The notes beneath the pieces are model-generated. The model made no database searches, was not told where the DNA came from, and saw only the letters and a list, made by a program, of their open reading frames with translations. Positions 15,548 to 24,185 of a DNA stretch of 64,000 nt are shown here, one piece after another. The stretch covers positions 5,082,501-5,146,500 of the forward strand of contig NZ_CP082362.1 of NCBI RefSeq assembly GCF_020740535.1. Direction: 5' to 3'. The position numbers and the translations under genes were made by a program. The stretch comes from Streptomyces profundus. GTDB taxonomy: Bacteria > Actinomycetota > Actinomycetes > Streptomycetales > Streptomycetaceae. Each line of letters opens with the position of its first letter. Within the stretch, counting starts at the first letter, position 1.

Positions 15548-16450
15548 TCATTTGCCGCCCACCCCCATCAGCCCGTTGATCAGCTGGCGCCGGGCGAAGA
15601 GGTAGGCGGTGAAGATCGGCACGATGGACAGGACCACGGCGGCGAGCAGCGCCGGGATGTCCACCCGGAACTCGCCGACGAAGTCGTAAAGGCCCAGGGT
15701 GAGCACGCGGTTCTCCCGCGACTGGGTGAGGATCAGCGGGAAGAGGAAGCCGTTCCAGGCACCGAGCGCGGAGAACACCCCGGCCGTCGAGATGCCCGCC
15801 CGTGACATGGGGATGACCAGCTGGAACAGCATCCGCACCGGGGTCGCCCCGTCGAGCGCCATCGACTCGTAGAGTTCCTCGGAGATGTCGCGCATCGTGC
15901 CCACCAGGATCAGCACGCTCACCGGCAGGGAGAACGCGGCGGTGGGCAGGATGACCGCCAACAGCGTGTCATAGAGCTGGAGTTCGGTGATGATCAGATA
16001 GATCGGGATGATCACCGCCTGGGACGGGATGGCGAGCCCGAGCAGGAACAGCTGGAACACCCGCTGCGACATCCGGGACCTGGTCCGCACGATGCTGTAG
16101 CTGACGGTCACCGCGAGCGCGATGACGATCAGCGCGCAGGAGGCGGTGACGATCACGGTGTTGAGCAGATAGCGCGGGAAGTCGCCCTCCAACACCTGCC
16201 GGTAGCTGTCGAAGGAGATGCTGGTGGGCAGCGAGAGCGGCCCGTTGTCGAGATACTCCTGACGGGTCTGGAGGGTGGACGCCACCAGGATGTACAGCGG
16301 CACCACCACGATGAGCAGCCAGACGAACGCGCCCAGGCCCGCCGGGTAGTTGGCCTTGCGCCACCTGGGGTTGCGGCGGCGGGGCGGGGGTGTCCTTGGC
16401 CCTTCCTGGCGCTGCGCGCGGGGGGTCTCGCGGAGGTCGAGGTGGGTCAC
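15548..16450 (-). CDS. carbohydrate ABC transporter permease (MalG/BxlG-like)
   Basis: This 300-residue inner-membrane permease has six helices and the cytoplasmic EAA loop ELYESMALDGATPVRMLFQLVIPMSRAG near residues 200-230. It ends in NGLMGVGGK, typical of MalG-type subunits. Its GTG start overlaps the stop of the partner permease. It forms the channel with that partner for sugars delivered by the adjacent lipoprotein. No ATPase is encoded here, so a shared MsiK-type ATPase encoded elsewhere is expected, as in other streptomycete sugar importers. Confidence 0.92.
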   Translation of the reverse strand: MTHLDLRETPRAQRQEGPRTPPPRRRNPRWRKANYPAGLGAFVWLLIVVVPLYILVASTLQTRQEYLDNGPLSLPTSISFDSYRQVLEGDFPRYLLNTVIVTASCALIVIALAVTVSYSIVRTRSRMSQRVFQLFLLGLAIPSQAVIIPIYLIITELQLYDTLLAVILPTAAFSLPVSVLILVGTMRDISEELYESMALDGATPVRMLFQLVIPMSRAGISTAGVFSALGAWNGFLFPLILTQSRENRVLTLGLYDFVGEFRVDIPALLAAVVLSIVPIFTAYLFARRQLINGLMGVGGK

Positions 16451-17349
16451 ATTCCCTCCCGGGTGCTGCGCATCCTGTTGAACCCGGTCAGCCGCACCAG
16501 CAGGAGCGAGATTCCGGTGGCCGTGATCACCAGGGCGGCGGCGACCGCGCTGGCATAGCCCAGGTCGAAGGCGCGGAAGCCGGTCTCGTACATCAGATAG
16601 GGCACGATCGACGTGGAGTCGCCGGGACCGCCCCTGGTCAGGATGAGCACCGTGTCGAAGTAGGTGAGCGCGCCCACCACCATCAGCACGGTGGAGGTGA
16701 CGATGGTGTTCCGCAGCTGCGGCAGCGTCACATGGAAGAACTGGCGGACGGTGCCGGCGCCGTCGATGGCCGCCGCGTCATACAGGGACTGCGGGATGTT
16801 CCGCGCCCCGCCCTGGTAGATCAGGGTGTGGAACGGTACGAACTGCCAGCCGGTGACGAAGAGGATGGCCACGAACGCGCCGGTGGGCGAGCCCAACAGG
16901 TCGGAGCTGTCCAGGTTGAACCAGTTGGCGACGTCGGGGGCCAGGCCCAGGTTGGGGTCGAAGATGGTGCGCCAGAGCAGCGCGAGCGCCACCGAGGAGG
17001 CCAGCAGCGGCAGGAAGAAGATCGCCGACAGCACGGCGCGGTTCCGTTGCCGGCCGGCCGCCCAGACGCCGAGCAGCAGCACGATGGGGGTCTGCGTCAG
17101 CCAGGTGAGCGCCGTGAGCAGCAGGCTCAGCCAGATGGCGTTGCGCATCCGGTCGTCGTTCCACAGCTTGGACCAGTTGTCCATGCCGGTCCAGCTGGGG
17201 TCGCTGAGCCCGTCCCAGTCGGTGAAGGATAGGTAGCCGACGATCCCCATCGGGGCCGCGGCGAAGAACACGAAGAAGAGCACGGCCGGGAGCGCCCAGG
17301 CGATGCCTGGGCGCCCGGCGCGCGGAGTGTGGATCGTCTCGCGCTTCAC
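16447..17349 (-). CDS. carbohydrate ABC transporter permease (MalF/BxlF-like)
   Basis: This 300-residue permease has six helices. The EAA-type loop is SLYDAAAIDGAGTVRQFFHVTLPQLRNTI near residues 190-218. The GTG at 17349 begins a short cytoplasmic tail before the first helix. It follows the binding-protein gene by 12 bp and overlaps the next permease gene, so all are one transcript. It pairs with the MalG-like subunit. Confidence 0.92.
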   Translation of the reverse strand: MKRETIHTPRAGRPGIAWALPAVLFFVFFAAAPMGIVGYLSFTDWDGLSDPSWTGMDNWSKLWNDDRMRNAIWLSLLLTALTWLTQTPIVLLLGVWAAGRQRNRAVLSAIFFLPLLASSVALALLWRTIFDPNLGLAPDVANWFNLDSSDLLGSPTGAFVAILFVTGWQFVPFHTLIYQGGARNIPQSLYDAAAIDGAGTVRQFFHVTLPQLRNTIVTSTVLMVVGALTYFDTVLILTRGGPGDSTSIVPYLMYETGFRAFDLGYASAVAAALVITATGISLLLVRLTGFNRMRSTREGM

Positions 17350-17361
17350 GTGGCGTTACCC

Positions 17362-18666
17362 CTACAGGTCCAACATCGCGTCGACGAACTGCTGGGCACT
17401 CAGCTGGCCGCTGAACAGCTCCTCGATGTGGTTGATCATGGGCGTGGCCTGGCTGGCGGGCAGCGCCTGGTCCCAGGAGAGCGTGAAGCTGGGGGCGTTC
17501 TGCACCATCTCGTACTGGAACCGCGCGTAGTCGGGCGTCGGCGCCTGGTCCAGCAGGTCGGCGGCGTCGGCCGTGGTGGGGATGTCCCCGTTGGCCGTCA
17601 GCGCGCTGGCGTACTCCTGGGTGGCGTGCAGCTTGAGGAACTCCAGGGCGGCGTCCAGCTTCTCGTCCTCGACCTGCGCGTTGACGGACCAGTAGTTGGT
17701 GGGGTTGCCGACCAGCGCGGCCGGGTCGCCCGTGCCGCCGTCGATCTCGGGGAAGGTCGCCCAGGCCAGGTCGTTCTCGGCGAACTCCTCCTGGTTGGAG
17801 AGCTGGTTGGCGAACTCCCAACTGCCCATCAGGTGCATCGCGGCCTCGCCCTGGGCGAAGAACGTCGAGGCGCCGTCGGTGGTGTAGCTGACCGAGCGGA
17901 AGTTGTTGCCGAACGCCCCTGCGTCCACCAGGTCGATGGCGTCCTGGGCGGCCTGGAGCACGGCCGGCTCGCCCCACGCCTCGGACTCGCCGTTGCGGAT
18001 GCGGTCGAAGATGTCGGCGCCGCCCCGGCGGTCCAGCAGGTACTCCAGCCACATCAGTTCGGTCCATGGGTCGGCGCCGGCGAGCACCGCGGGGGTGACG
18101 TCCCGCTCCTGGAAGGTCTCGACCAGGTCGAACAGGTCGTCGAGCGTGCCGGGCGGCTGGACGCCGGCCTCGTCGAAGAGCGTCTGGTTGTAGAACAGGA
18201 TCACCGGCTGCACGCCGCGCATCGGCACGCCGTAGTACCGGCCGTCCAGCGCCCCCGCGTCGAGGATCGACGGGATGAACGCGTCGCCGAACTCGGGGTC
18301 GTCCGCGAGGTGGTCGGTGAGGTCGATCAGCATGTCCTGGTCGACGAAGTCGGCGATGCTGCCCCCGCCCCAGTTGAAGAAGATGTCGGGCGCGTTGGAG
18401 CTGCCCATCGCGGTCCGCATGCGGTCCTGGTAGTTCTCGCCGGGTATCTGCGTCAACGAGATCTGGACGTCCGAGGTCTCGTTGAACTGTTCGACGAAGT
18501 CCTCCTGGATCGTGCTCGAACCGTCCTGGTAGGTCCAGACCTGCAGGCTCTCCGAACCCCCGCTGGGGCCGTCGCTGCCGCAGGCCGCGAGCGTCGTCGC
18601 GGTCACCGCGGTGGCGGCGGCCACCGACAGGACACGAAGTCGTGGTCTCAGGTTGGGGCTTCGCAT
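17362..18666 (-). CDS. sugar ABC transporter substrate-binding lipoprotein (BxlE-like)
   Basis: This 434-residue extracytoplasmic solute-binding protein of family 1 has a signal peptide ending in the lipobox TTLAACGSD. The mature part has the usual LQVWTYQDGSSTIQEDFVEQFNE start, later GEAAMHLMGSWEFANQL, and many Trp/Asp residues for sugar stacking. The ATG at 18666 has GGAAGG upstream; a longer in-frame reading would bury the signal peptide. It is the first gene of the transporter-GH3 operon, with a perfect palindrome 22 bp upstream. The likely ligand is a xylo-oligosaccharide, by context. Confidence 0.92.
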   Translation of the reverse strand: MRSPNLRPRLRVLSVAAATAVTATTLAACGSDGPSGGSESLQVWTYQDGSSTIQEDFVEQFNETSDVQISLTQIPGENYQDRMRTAMGSSNAPDIFFNWGGGSIADFVDQDMLIDLTDHLADDPEFGDAFIPSILDAGALDGRYYGVPMRGVQPVILFYNQTLFDEAGVQPPGTLDDLFDLVETFQERDVTPAVLAGADPWTELMWLEYLLDRRGGADIFDRIRNGESEAWGEPAVLQAAQDAIDLVDAGAFGNNFRSVSYTTDGASTFFAQGEAAMHLMGSWEFANQLSNQEEFAENDLAWATFPEIDGGTGDPAALVGNPTNYWSVNAQVEDEKLDAALEFLKLHATQEYASALTANGDIPTTADAADLLDQAPTPDYARFQYEMVQNAPSFTLSWDQALPASQATPMINHIEELFSGQLSAQQFVDAMLDL

Positions 18667-18687
18667 CGCACACCTTCCGGAAAATCG

Positions 18688-18701
18688 CCGATAATTATCG
18701 G
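18688..18701. promoter_or_regulatory. CCGATAATTATCGG operator-like palindrome
   Basis: This perfect 14-bp palindrome lies 22 bp upstream of the binding-protein start codon. It is AT-rich in a GC-rich genome and well placed to block transcription. A TTCCGGAA site lies next to it at 18676-18683. The adjacent LacI regulator is the obvious candidate ligand. Confidence 0.6.
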
Positions 18702-18837
18702 GTGAGTGCCGATGCAAGTTACGGCGATGTCAGCCCTCCGTCAACGGTGTGGACAAAAGTCCGGCCCCCGTGGCCAAACGGTGATCAGGTTTCAGCCGCT
18801 CGCCGACCGGCGGCGGTCAGCGGCGAGCAGGGGCCGG

Positions 18838-19854
18838 TCAACGGGCGGGCGGCGGCGCCGTCGAGGCCCTGACCACCAACTCCGTCGCCAGTTCCAGCCT
18901 TGGCGTGTCGATCTCCTCGCCCCTGGCCTGCCGCAGCACCGTCCGCGCCGCCACCTTGCCCATCTCGGCCAGCGGCTGGCGGACCGTCGTCAACGGCGGA
19001 GCGGACCACCGCATTTCCGGAAGATCGTCGAAACCCACCACGCTCACCTCCTGCGGCACCCGCAGCCCACGGCGACGCAGCGCCTCCATCGCGCCCATCG
19101 CCATCTGGTCGCTCGCGGCGAACAGCGCCGTCGGCGGGTCCGCCAGCTCCATCAGCCGCTCGCACCCCGTGAACCCGGCCTCGTGGTAGAAGTCGCCCGG
19201 CACCGTCAACGCCTCGTCCACCGGCACCCCGGCGCCCTCAAGCGCCGCCCGGTAGCCGTCCAGCCGCGCCCGGCTGCACAGCAGCCTCGGCGGCCCGGCG
19301 ATGAAACCGATCCGCCGGTGCCCGAGCGACAGCAGATGCTCGGTCGCCGCCAGGCCGCCGGCCCAGTTGGTCGCGCCCACCGTCGGCGCGTCCAACGGCG
19401 GCGCGCCCGCCGGGTCGACCACCACGATGGGCACCCCGAGCCGGTGCAGCTCCTTGTGCAGCAGCGGCTCCAGCACCGAGGTCACCATGATCACGCCGTC
19501 CGAGGCCCGGGCCCGCAGGTTGGTCATCCACTGCCGCGCCGCGCCGGCCCGGTCATGAATGGCCGAAACCACCGTGCCGACCCCGGCCGCGTGGGCGACC
19601 TCCTCCACGCCGCGGATGATCTCCACGGCCCACGGGCTGTCCAGGTCGTTGAAGACGAGGTCGACCAGCGCCGCCCGGTCGCCCGGCGCGTGGGTGCGCC
19701 GCCGGTAGCCGTACTGCCGCAGCAACTCCTCGACCTTGGCGCGGGTTTCCGGCGCCACGTCGGAGCGCCCGTTGACCACTCGGGATACCGTGGGTACGGA
19801 CACCCCGGCCTCCCTTGCGATGGCTGTGATCGTGACCTTGCGCTCGGCTGCCAT
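18838..19854 (-). CDS. LacI-family repressor of the xylan locus (BxlR-like)
   Basis: This 338-residue regulator has an N-terminal LacI helix-turn-helix (VTITAIAREAGVSVPTVSRVVNG) with the hinge helix that follows, and a periplasmic-binding-protein-like effector domain (LVFNDLDSPWAVEIIRGVEE onward, with VPIVVVDP, LGHRRIGFIAGP and VSVVGFDDLPEMRWSAPPLTTVRQP). Effector-bound release from DNA is the family mode. It lies between the transporter operon it precedes and the divergent xylanase gene, so it probably controls both. The sugar effector is inferred from context. Confidence 0.92.
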   Translation of the reverse strand: MAAERKVTITAIAREAGVSVPTVSRVVNGRSDVAPETRAKVEELLRQYGYRRRTHAPGDRAALVDLVFNDLDSPWAVEIIRGVEEVAHAAGVGTVVSAIHDRAGAARQWMTNLRARASDGVIMVTSVLEPLLHKELHRLGVPIVVVDPAGAPPLDAPTVGATNWAGGLAATEHLLSLGHRRIGFIAGPPRLLCSRARLDGYRAALEGAGVPVDEALTVPGDFYHEAGFTGCERLMELADPPTALFAASDQMAMGAMEALRRRGLRVPQEVSVVGFDDLPEMRWSAPPLTTVRQPLAEMGKVAARTVLRQARGEEIDTPRLELATELVVRASTAPPPAR

Positions 19855-19882
19855 GGGGTACCTCTTCGTTGGTTCTCAGTCT

Positions 19883-19908
19883 CCGGAAGTTTTTCAACAT
19901 TATTCCGG
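19883..19908. promoter_or_regulatory. CCGGAA-N14-TTCCGG inverted repeat in the lacI/xylanase promoter
   Basis: The arms CCGGAA (19883-19888) and TTCCGG (19903-19908) flank an AT-rich spacer with TTTTTCAACATTA. It lies 29 bp upstream of the LacI start and about 80 bp upstream of the xylanase start. The TTCCGGAA core also occurs before the binding-protein gene, so the same regulator may act at both promoters. Confidence 0.45.
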
Positions 19909-19987
19909 AAGGGTTGACGGTCTCCCAAGTGCCCCATAGAACGGATCCGTCAGCCTGCGGGGGCATGACAACGAAAGGGGTACCGCT

Positions 19988-21073
19988 ATGTTCCCCCTGG
20001 TACGCGGAGCCGCGGTCGCCGTCACGGCGGGAGCCTTGCTCTCCGGCGTGGCGCTCGTCAGCGCCCAGGCCCAGGAGACACCGGCCCAGGAATCCCACGC
20101 ACAGCAACCCTCACCAGCGGCGGAGACGCTGCGCGAGGCGGCGTCGGCCCAGGACATGTTCGTCGGCACCGCCATCGCCGACCACCGGTTGAACGACGGC
20201 ACCTACAACGCCATCGCCTCGACCGAGTTCTCCAGCGTCACCGCTGAGAACGTCATGAAGTGGGAGTCGATCCAGCCCAACCGGGGCCAGTTCAACTTCG
20301 ACGGCCCGGACCGACTGGTCGACTTCGCCGCCGCCAACGACCAGCAGGTGTGGGGCCACACCCTGGTGTGGCACAGCCAACTGCCCAGCTGGGTACAGAA
20401 CGGCAACTTCAGCGCGGCGGAACTGGACCAGGTGGTCCAGGAACACATCAACGGCGTGGCCGGCCGCTACGCCGGCGACATCGCCTACTGGGACGTCGTC
20501 AACGAGGTGTTCAACGAGGACGGTTCGTTCCGGCCGTCCGTCTTCTACAACACCCTCGGCGTGGACTTCATCGCCGACGCGTTCCGCTACGCGGACGCGG
20601 CCGACCCCTCGGCCAAGCTCTGCATCAACGACTACAACACCGAGCACGGCAACGCCAAGAGCGACGCCATGTACGCACTCGTCTCCGACCTGCTCCAGCA
20701 GGGCGTGCCCATCGACTGCGTGGGCTTCCAGTCCCATCTGATCCTCGACAACAACTATCCCGACAACATCCAGTCGAACCTCCAGCGGTTCTCGGACCTC
20801 GGCCTCGAACTGGTCATCACCGAGCTGGACATCCGGATGAACACCCCGTCCGACTCGGACAAGCTGGCGCGGCAGGCCGACCAGTACGAGGCCGTCGTCG
20901 GCGCCTGCGTCGCGGTCTCCGGCTGCACCGGCGTGACCATCTGGGGCTTCAGCGACGCCGACTCCTGGGTCCCCGGCACGTTCCCCGGCGAGGGCGCGGC
21001 CCTGCCCTGGGACGACAACTACCAGCCCAAGCCCGCCTACGACGGCATCCTCAGAGGCTTCGGCGCCCTCTGA
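19988..21073 (+). CDS. secreted GH10 endo-1,4-beta-xylanase
   Basis: This 361-residue enzyme has a Sec signal peptide (cleavage likely after VSAQA near residue 27) and one GH10 barrel. The acid/base Glu is at about residue 173 in WDVVNEVFN and the nucleophile Glu at about 279 in VITELDIR; GHTLVWHSQLPSW is also diagnostic. Many streptomycete GH10 enzymes carry a C-terminal carbohydrate-binding module, but this one ends with the catalytic domain. The start has AAAGGGG upstream. It cuts xylan outside the cell for the adjacent importer and GH3 enzyme. Confidence 0.96.
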   Translation: MFPLVRGAAVAVTAGALLSGVALVSAQAQETPAQESHAQQPSPAAETLREAASAQDMFVGTAIADHRLNDGTYNAIASTEFSSVTAENVMKWESIQPNRGQFNFDGPDRLVDFAAANDQQVWGHTLVWHSQLPSWVQNGNFSAAELDQVVQEHINGVAGRYAGDIAYWDVVNEVFNEDGSFRPSVFYNTLGVDFIADAFRYADAADPSAKLCINDYNTEHGNAKSDAMYALVSDLLQQGVPIDCVGFQSHLILDNNYPDNIQSNLQRFSDLGLELVITELDIRMNTPSDSDKLARQADQYEAVVGACVAVSGCTGVTIWGFSDADSWVPGTFPGEGAALPWDDNYQPKPAYDGILRGFGAL

Positions 21074-21117
21074 TCCCCCACGTCCTGCCACAGCCGACGG
21101 CAGCACCCCCAACGGGG

Positions 21118-21148
21118 CCCCGGTGGCACTCCCCAGGTGCCACCGGGG
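21118..21148 (+). terminator. terminator of the xylanase gene
   Basis: CCCCGGTGGCAC pairs perfectly with GTGCCACCGGGG around a 7-nt loop, 44 bp after the xylanase stop. The 12-pair GC-rich stem is among the strongest in the window. Confidence 0.85.
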
Positions 21149-21271
21149 TCCCGGGCGCCGATTCGGAAGATCGCGCTCGGCATTCACGGCTTGGTGCGCA
21201 CTTTTTCTTCCGCACCGTTTCTCCCGTGCGAGATTTCCAGAATTCCCCCCGTGCTGCGGGCTATTCCGGGA

Positions 21272-21694
21272 TCAGTAGCATTCCTCCTGGAAGGAGATCA
21301 TCACCGGGACCGTCTGGGTTTCCGTGCCGTCGTCGGCCCAGAGCGTGGCGGTATAGTCGCCGGCCGGGGCCGGCGCTATCGACACATGGACCAGACCGAT
21401 ATAGCTCCCGTCCCTCCCCTCCCCGGGGTTGATCGCGCCGCCGTTGCTGTACGAGCCGGGCGGCAGGTCCGAGAGCCCGGTCGTGATGACGGTGTCCCAG
21501 GTCCCGCTCACCGGGGCGAGGAAATAGGTGTTGGGCCAGCCCCGTTCCGGAGCGACGCAGACGCGCTGCGGATGGCCGGGAGTGTGCTCCAGCGTCCACG
21601 TCGCCGCAGCCGCCGGCGTCGCGCCGACCAGCGTCAGCGACAATGCGGCAACCAGCCCGAGAGATAATCCGGTCACGCGACGGATGAGCTTCAT
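21272..21694 (-). CDS. secreted DUF5980-like protein
   Basis: This 140-residue protein has a Sec signal peptide (LSLGLVAALSLTLVGATPAAAA) and a compact all-beta mature domain: TWTLEHTPGHPQRVCVAPERGWPNTYFLAPV, then DLPPGSYSNGGAINPGEG and a C-terminal ISFQEEC. Two Cys residues may form a disulfide. The ATG at 21694 has a near-perfect AGGAGGT. I associate it with DUF5980, a streptomycete family without known function; the name is from memory. Monocistronic. Confidence 0.7.
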   Translation of the reverse strand: MKLIRRVTGLSLGLVAALSLTLVGATPAAAATWTLEHTPGHPQRVCVAPERGWPNTYFLAPVSGTWDTVITTGLSDLPPGSYSNGGAINPGEGRDGSYIGLVHVSIAPAPAGDYTATLWADDGTETQTVPVMISFQEECY

Positions 21695-22299
21695 ACATAC
21701 CTCCTGAGGGGTGCACGAGATTCCATCACGAATCCCCCGGTCAACTCCGCCGACCAGAAGACCTATAAGCGAGTGTGGCCCCGACAAGACCCACCAGACA
21801 AGAGGTGGTTGAACAATTAATCGCCCCATTGTCCGATGCCCGGTGTGCCGTTTCGACAGGGTCGGGAAACGCCACGAACGGGCTCGAAGGCTGGGGGGAG
21901 GGCATGGCCGCCTCGGGGGGTGCGCCCCCTGGGCACGGGTCCGAGCGGCGGTACCGATGGCCAGACCCGCCGGGCCAGCGGGACGTATGTCTCATGACGA
22001 GCGTGGACAGTGCCGCTGAGCTCCTCGTCCCCGCCGGCGAGAACACGGAGCTTCCTTCGAAGAGGTCAGCGGACTGTCATCGAGTGCATACCCAGTGGCA
22101 GAGTCGATCGATGTGTTGGTAATACTGGTCGCTGTCTCTCTGGTGCGTACGCGTCACCATGCGTGATGGCTCTTCCGGGCCGCCCGCGCGCACCGTTGGG
22201 GCGCGGGAGTCGGGTTTCGGGCTGCCGCCGATGAAGTCACGAGGGGGGCCGGATGACGGATGTCGTGCTGTTCGAGAACCGGGGCCAGGGGGGTGCCGG
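21695..22299. promoter_or_regulatory. long divergent intergenic region
   Basis: This 605-bp stretch lies between the DUF5980-like gene (minus) and the WXG operon (plus). It is less GC-rich in parts, with TTGAACAATTAATCG at 21808-21822 and a TTGGTAATACT block near 22114-22124 that could hold a plus-strand promoter. Apart from a 16-codon ORF at its right end, I find no frame with coding bias. Confidence 0.4.
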
Positions 22300-22303
22300 A
22301 TGA
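22253..22303 (+). CDS. possible 16-codon leader ORF
   Basis: The ATG at 22253 is preceded by GAGGGGGG, and the ORF ends in TGA that overlaps the ATG of the WXG gene (ATGA). The peptide is MTDVVLFENRGQGGAG. The good ribosome site and coupling geometry suggest it feeds ribosomes to the next gene, whose own start has only GGTG nearby. It may also be chance. Confidence 0.35.
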   Translation: MTDVVLFENRGQGGAG

Positions 22304-23613
22304 ACCTCTTTCCGTCGGTGCCGGTGGAGCCGGACGCGGAACAGGCCGGGCAGTACCCGGGGTTGGGGTTTGTGCCTTGCCCGGGGAGACCGGGGGCCAT
22401 CGACCAGGTGGCCGACGAGGTCAGAAGCACCACCACCGCGCTGGGCGATATCGTCGCGCTGCTGCGCGGGACCGGGCAGGGACAGTGGCGTGGTCGGTCG
22501 GCCGAGGCGTTTCGGGAGCGGTTCGACGACGACTTCAAACCCAAGGTCGAGCAGGTGCACGAGTCGTTCCTGACGGCTGCCCAGGCCCTGGAGGAGTGGG
22601 CCGGGTTTGTGCCGGGGGAGCAGCGTGCGGCGCTCGCCCTGGAGGAGCAGGCGCAGGCGATCCAGACGTCCTTGGACACGCTGCCGCCCGCGCCCAGTTG
22701 GAACGAACTTCTCGGCCGCGAGGACGACCAGGGCGACGAGGCCGACGAGGCGGAGGCGGAGCGCGCAGCGCAGGAGCGGATGCGACTGCTCCAGGAGCGC
22801 CAGCGGTTACAGGACCAGCTGGCCGCGTTACGCGAGCGTGCCGAGCGGCTGCGTGAGAGCTTTATCGAGTACGGGGACGACATCGCCGACCGCATCGCTC
22901 GTGCGATGGCGATGGCTCCGAACGAGCCTGGCTTCTTCTCCCGGCTGGGCGGCATGCTGGTGGACGCCGCCAATGACATCGTCGAGTCGATCGGCGAGAT
23001 CGCCAGCGGGCTACGCGACTGGATCGTCGAGAACGCGCGACACATCGCGGTCATTGGTGATGTCCTGGCGGTGGTGAGCACGGTCGCGGGAGCGGCGGCG
23101 CTGGTCGCCTACGGCATCGCGCCGTTTACGGGAGGGTCGACAGGGTTGATCGGATCCGGTCTGGGCGAACTGTCCGTCGGGTTCGCGGCGGGCGCGTTGA
23201 TCTGTCACGGGGTGGCCAGGCTCGCCGGCGCTGATGTGTCATGGCGGACCATTGGGCAGGACGCGCTGGGTGCCATTCCGGTGGTCGGTGTCTTCTCGCG
23301 GGTGGGTGGCACGATCGGCCGCACGGCCAGCGCCATCAAGGAGAGCCCCATCACCAAGGGCCTGGGGAACATCGCCCTCGTGGACAGTCTCAACGGAATG
23401 TTCGGAAGTTCTACGAGCATCAGCGATCTCCTGCTCCAGGATCCCAGTCTGTGGCCGAACTCGGAGGTGACGGGCGGGGCGCTGCTGATCGGCTTCGAGA
23501 ACGCCTGGCGTCCCGGCGGGGCGGTCGGCGCGGGGGAGCGGGCGGGAATCGCGGGTAGGGAGGACGTGACTGGCTCTGCCGAAACGGCCGAACCGAATGG
23601 GAGCCCGATGTGA
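22300..23613 (+). CDS. WXG-motif protein, putative type VII secretion substrate
   Basis: This 437-residue protein has a helical N-terminal domain with a WRG motif at residues 63-65 and the flanking pattern SAEAF typical of long WXG100-like (LXG-like) proteins. A charged coiled coil follows (about 150-188, EAERAAQERMRLLQERQRLQDQ). A Gly/Ala/Val-rich hydrophobic stretch (about 250-310) could insert in membranes. The C-terminus (SLWPNSEVTGGALLIGFENAWRPGG) is not a toxin fold I recognise. No secretion ATPase is in the window. It is the first full-length gene of a four-gene operon. Confidence 0.7.
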   Translation: MNLFPSVPVEPDAEQAGQYPGLGFVPCPGRPGAIDQVADEVRSTTTALGDIVALLRGTGQGQWRGRSAEAFRERFDDDFKPKVEQVHESFLTAAQALEEWAGFVPGEQRAALALEEQAQAIQTSLDTLPPAPSWNELLGREDDQGDEADEAEAERAAQERMRLLQERQRLQDQLAALRERAERLRESFIEYGDDIADRIARAMAMAPNEPGFFSRLGGMLVDAANDIVESIGEIASGLRDWIVENARHIAVIGDVLAVVSTVAGAAALVAYGIAPFTGGSTGLIGSGLGELSVGFAAGALICHGVARLAGADVSWRTIGQDALGAIPVVGVFSRVGGTIGRTASAIKESPITKGLGNIALVDSLNGMFGSSTSISDLLLQDPSLWPNSEVTGGALLIGFENAWRPGGAVGAGERAGIAGREDVTGSAETAEPNGSPM

Positions 23614-24185
23614 AGGACCAACAGATCATCGCGCACTTCGATGGGTCTTCCGAGGTGAAGGTGGTGACGCAGACCCGGGTACGTCCGGTGCTGGCGATTG
23701 CCCATGAGTTCGGGTACGTGATGACCTCCTGCCGGTTCAGAACGACCGGGGTCGCCAGTTTCACCTTTGTCCGTGACGATGGGGAGTTGGCGCGGCGGCG
23801 GGCTGCTTGGGCGCGTTATCACTACGACATCAACGGTGCTTGGTGGGCGACAGCCGCTCCGCGCCCGACGGATCAGGTCTCGCCGATTGCGGCGGGAGAA
23901 GCGCGGCTCGGGCTTTTCACGTATAAGAAATGGCCCGTGCAGAGGTATTTGCGGAGGCTCGCCGCATTCACCGCCGTGGCCGCGCTGGCCGGCATCTGGT
24001 TTCTCTCCACAGACGCTGTGGAGTACGCCGTGCTCTGCCTACTGGCGGCTCTGGGGGCCGGCGCGACGATGATCTGGGGACCGGGCCATCGGGCGCGGAA
24101 GGAAGTGGAGTACCGGCAAACACTGGAGGCATTCGATCGGCAGCGGGTGTTCTGGAGTTATGACGACGGAGGGGGAGGCGGCTGA
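23610..24185 (+). CDS. two-helix membrane protein of the WXG operon
   Basis: This 191-residue protein starts at a GTG overlapping the WXG gene stop. The first 110 residues are soluble; two adjacent hydrophobic helices follow (FTAVAALAGIWFLSTDAV and YAVLCLLAALGAGATMIW), then a charged tail. I do not recognise a family. Position between a WXG substrate and its small partner suggests a membrane accessory, immunity or docking role. Confidence 0.6.
   Translation: MKDQQIIAHFDGSSEVKVVTQTRVRPVLAIAHEFGYVMTSCRFRTTGVASFTFVRDDGELARRRAAWARYHYDINGAWWATAAPRPTDQVSPIAAGEARLGLFTYKKWPVQRYLRRLAAFTAVAALAGIWFLSTDAVEYAVLCLLAALGAGATMIWGPGHRARKEVEYRQTLEAFDRQRVFWSYDDGGGGG

Noticed and set aside
13182..21073. An ATPase gene for the sugar importer within the locus
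   Set aside because: No Walker A/LSGG gene lies on either strand between 13.1 and 21.1 kb; a shared MsiK-type ATPase elsewhere is the likely answer.
22077..23081. A 334-codon minus-strand frame over the WXG gene
   Set aside because: Ser/Arg-rich shadow of the WXG coding sequence with no start signal or family features.
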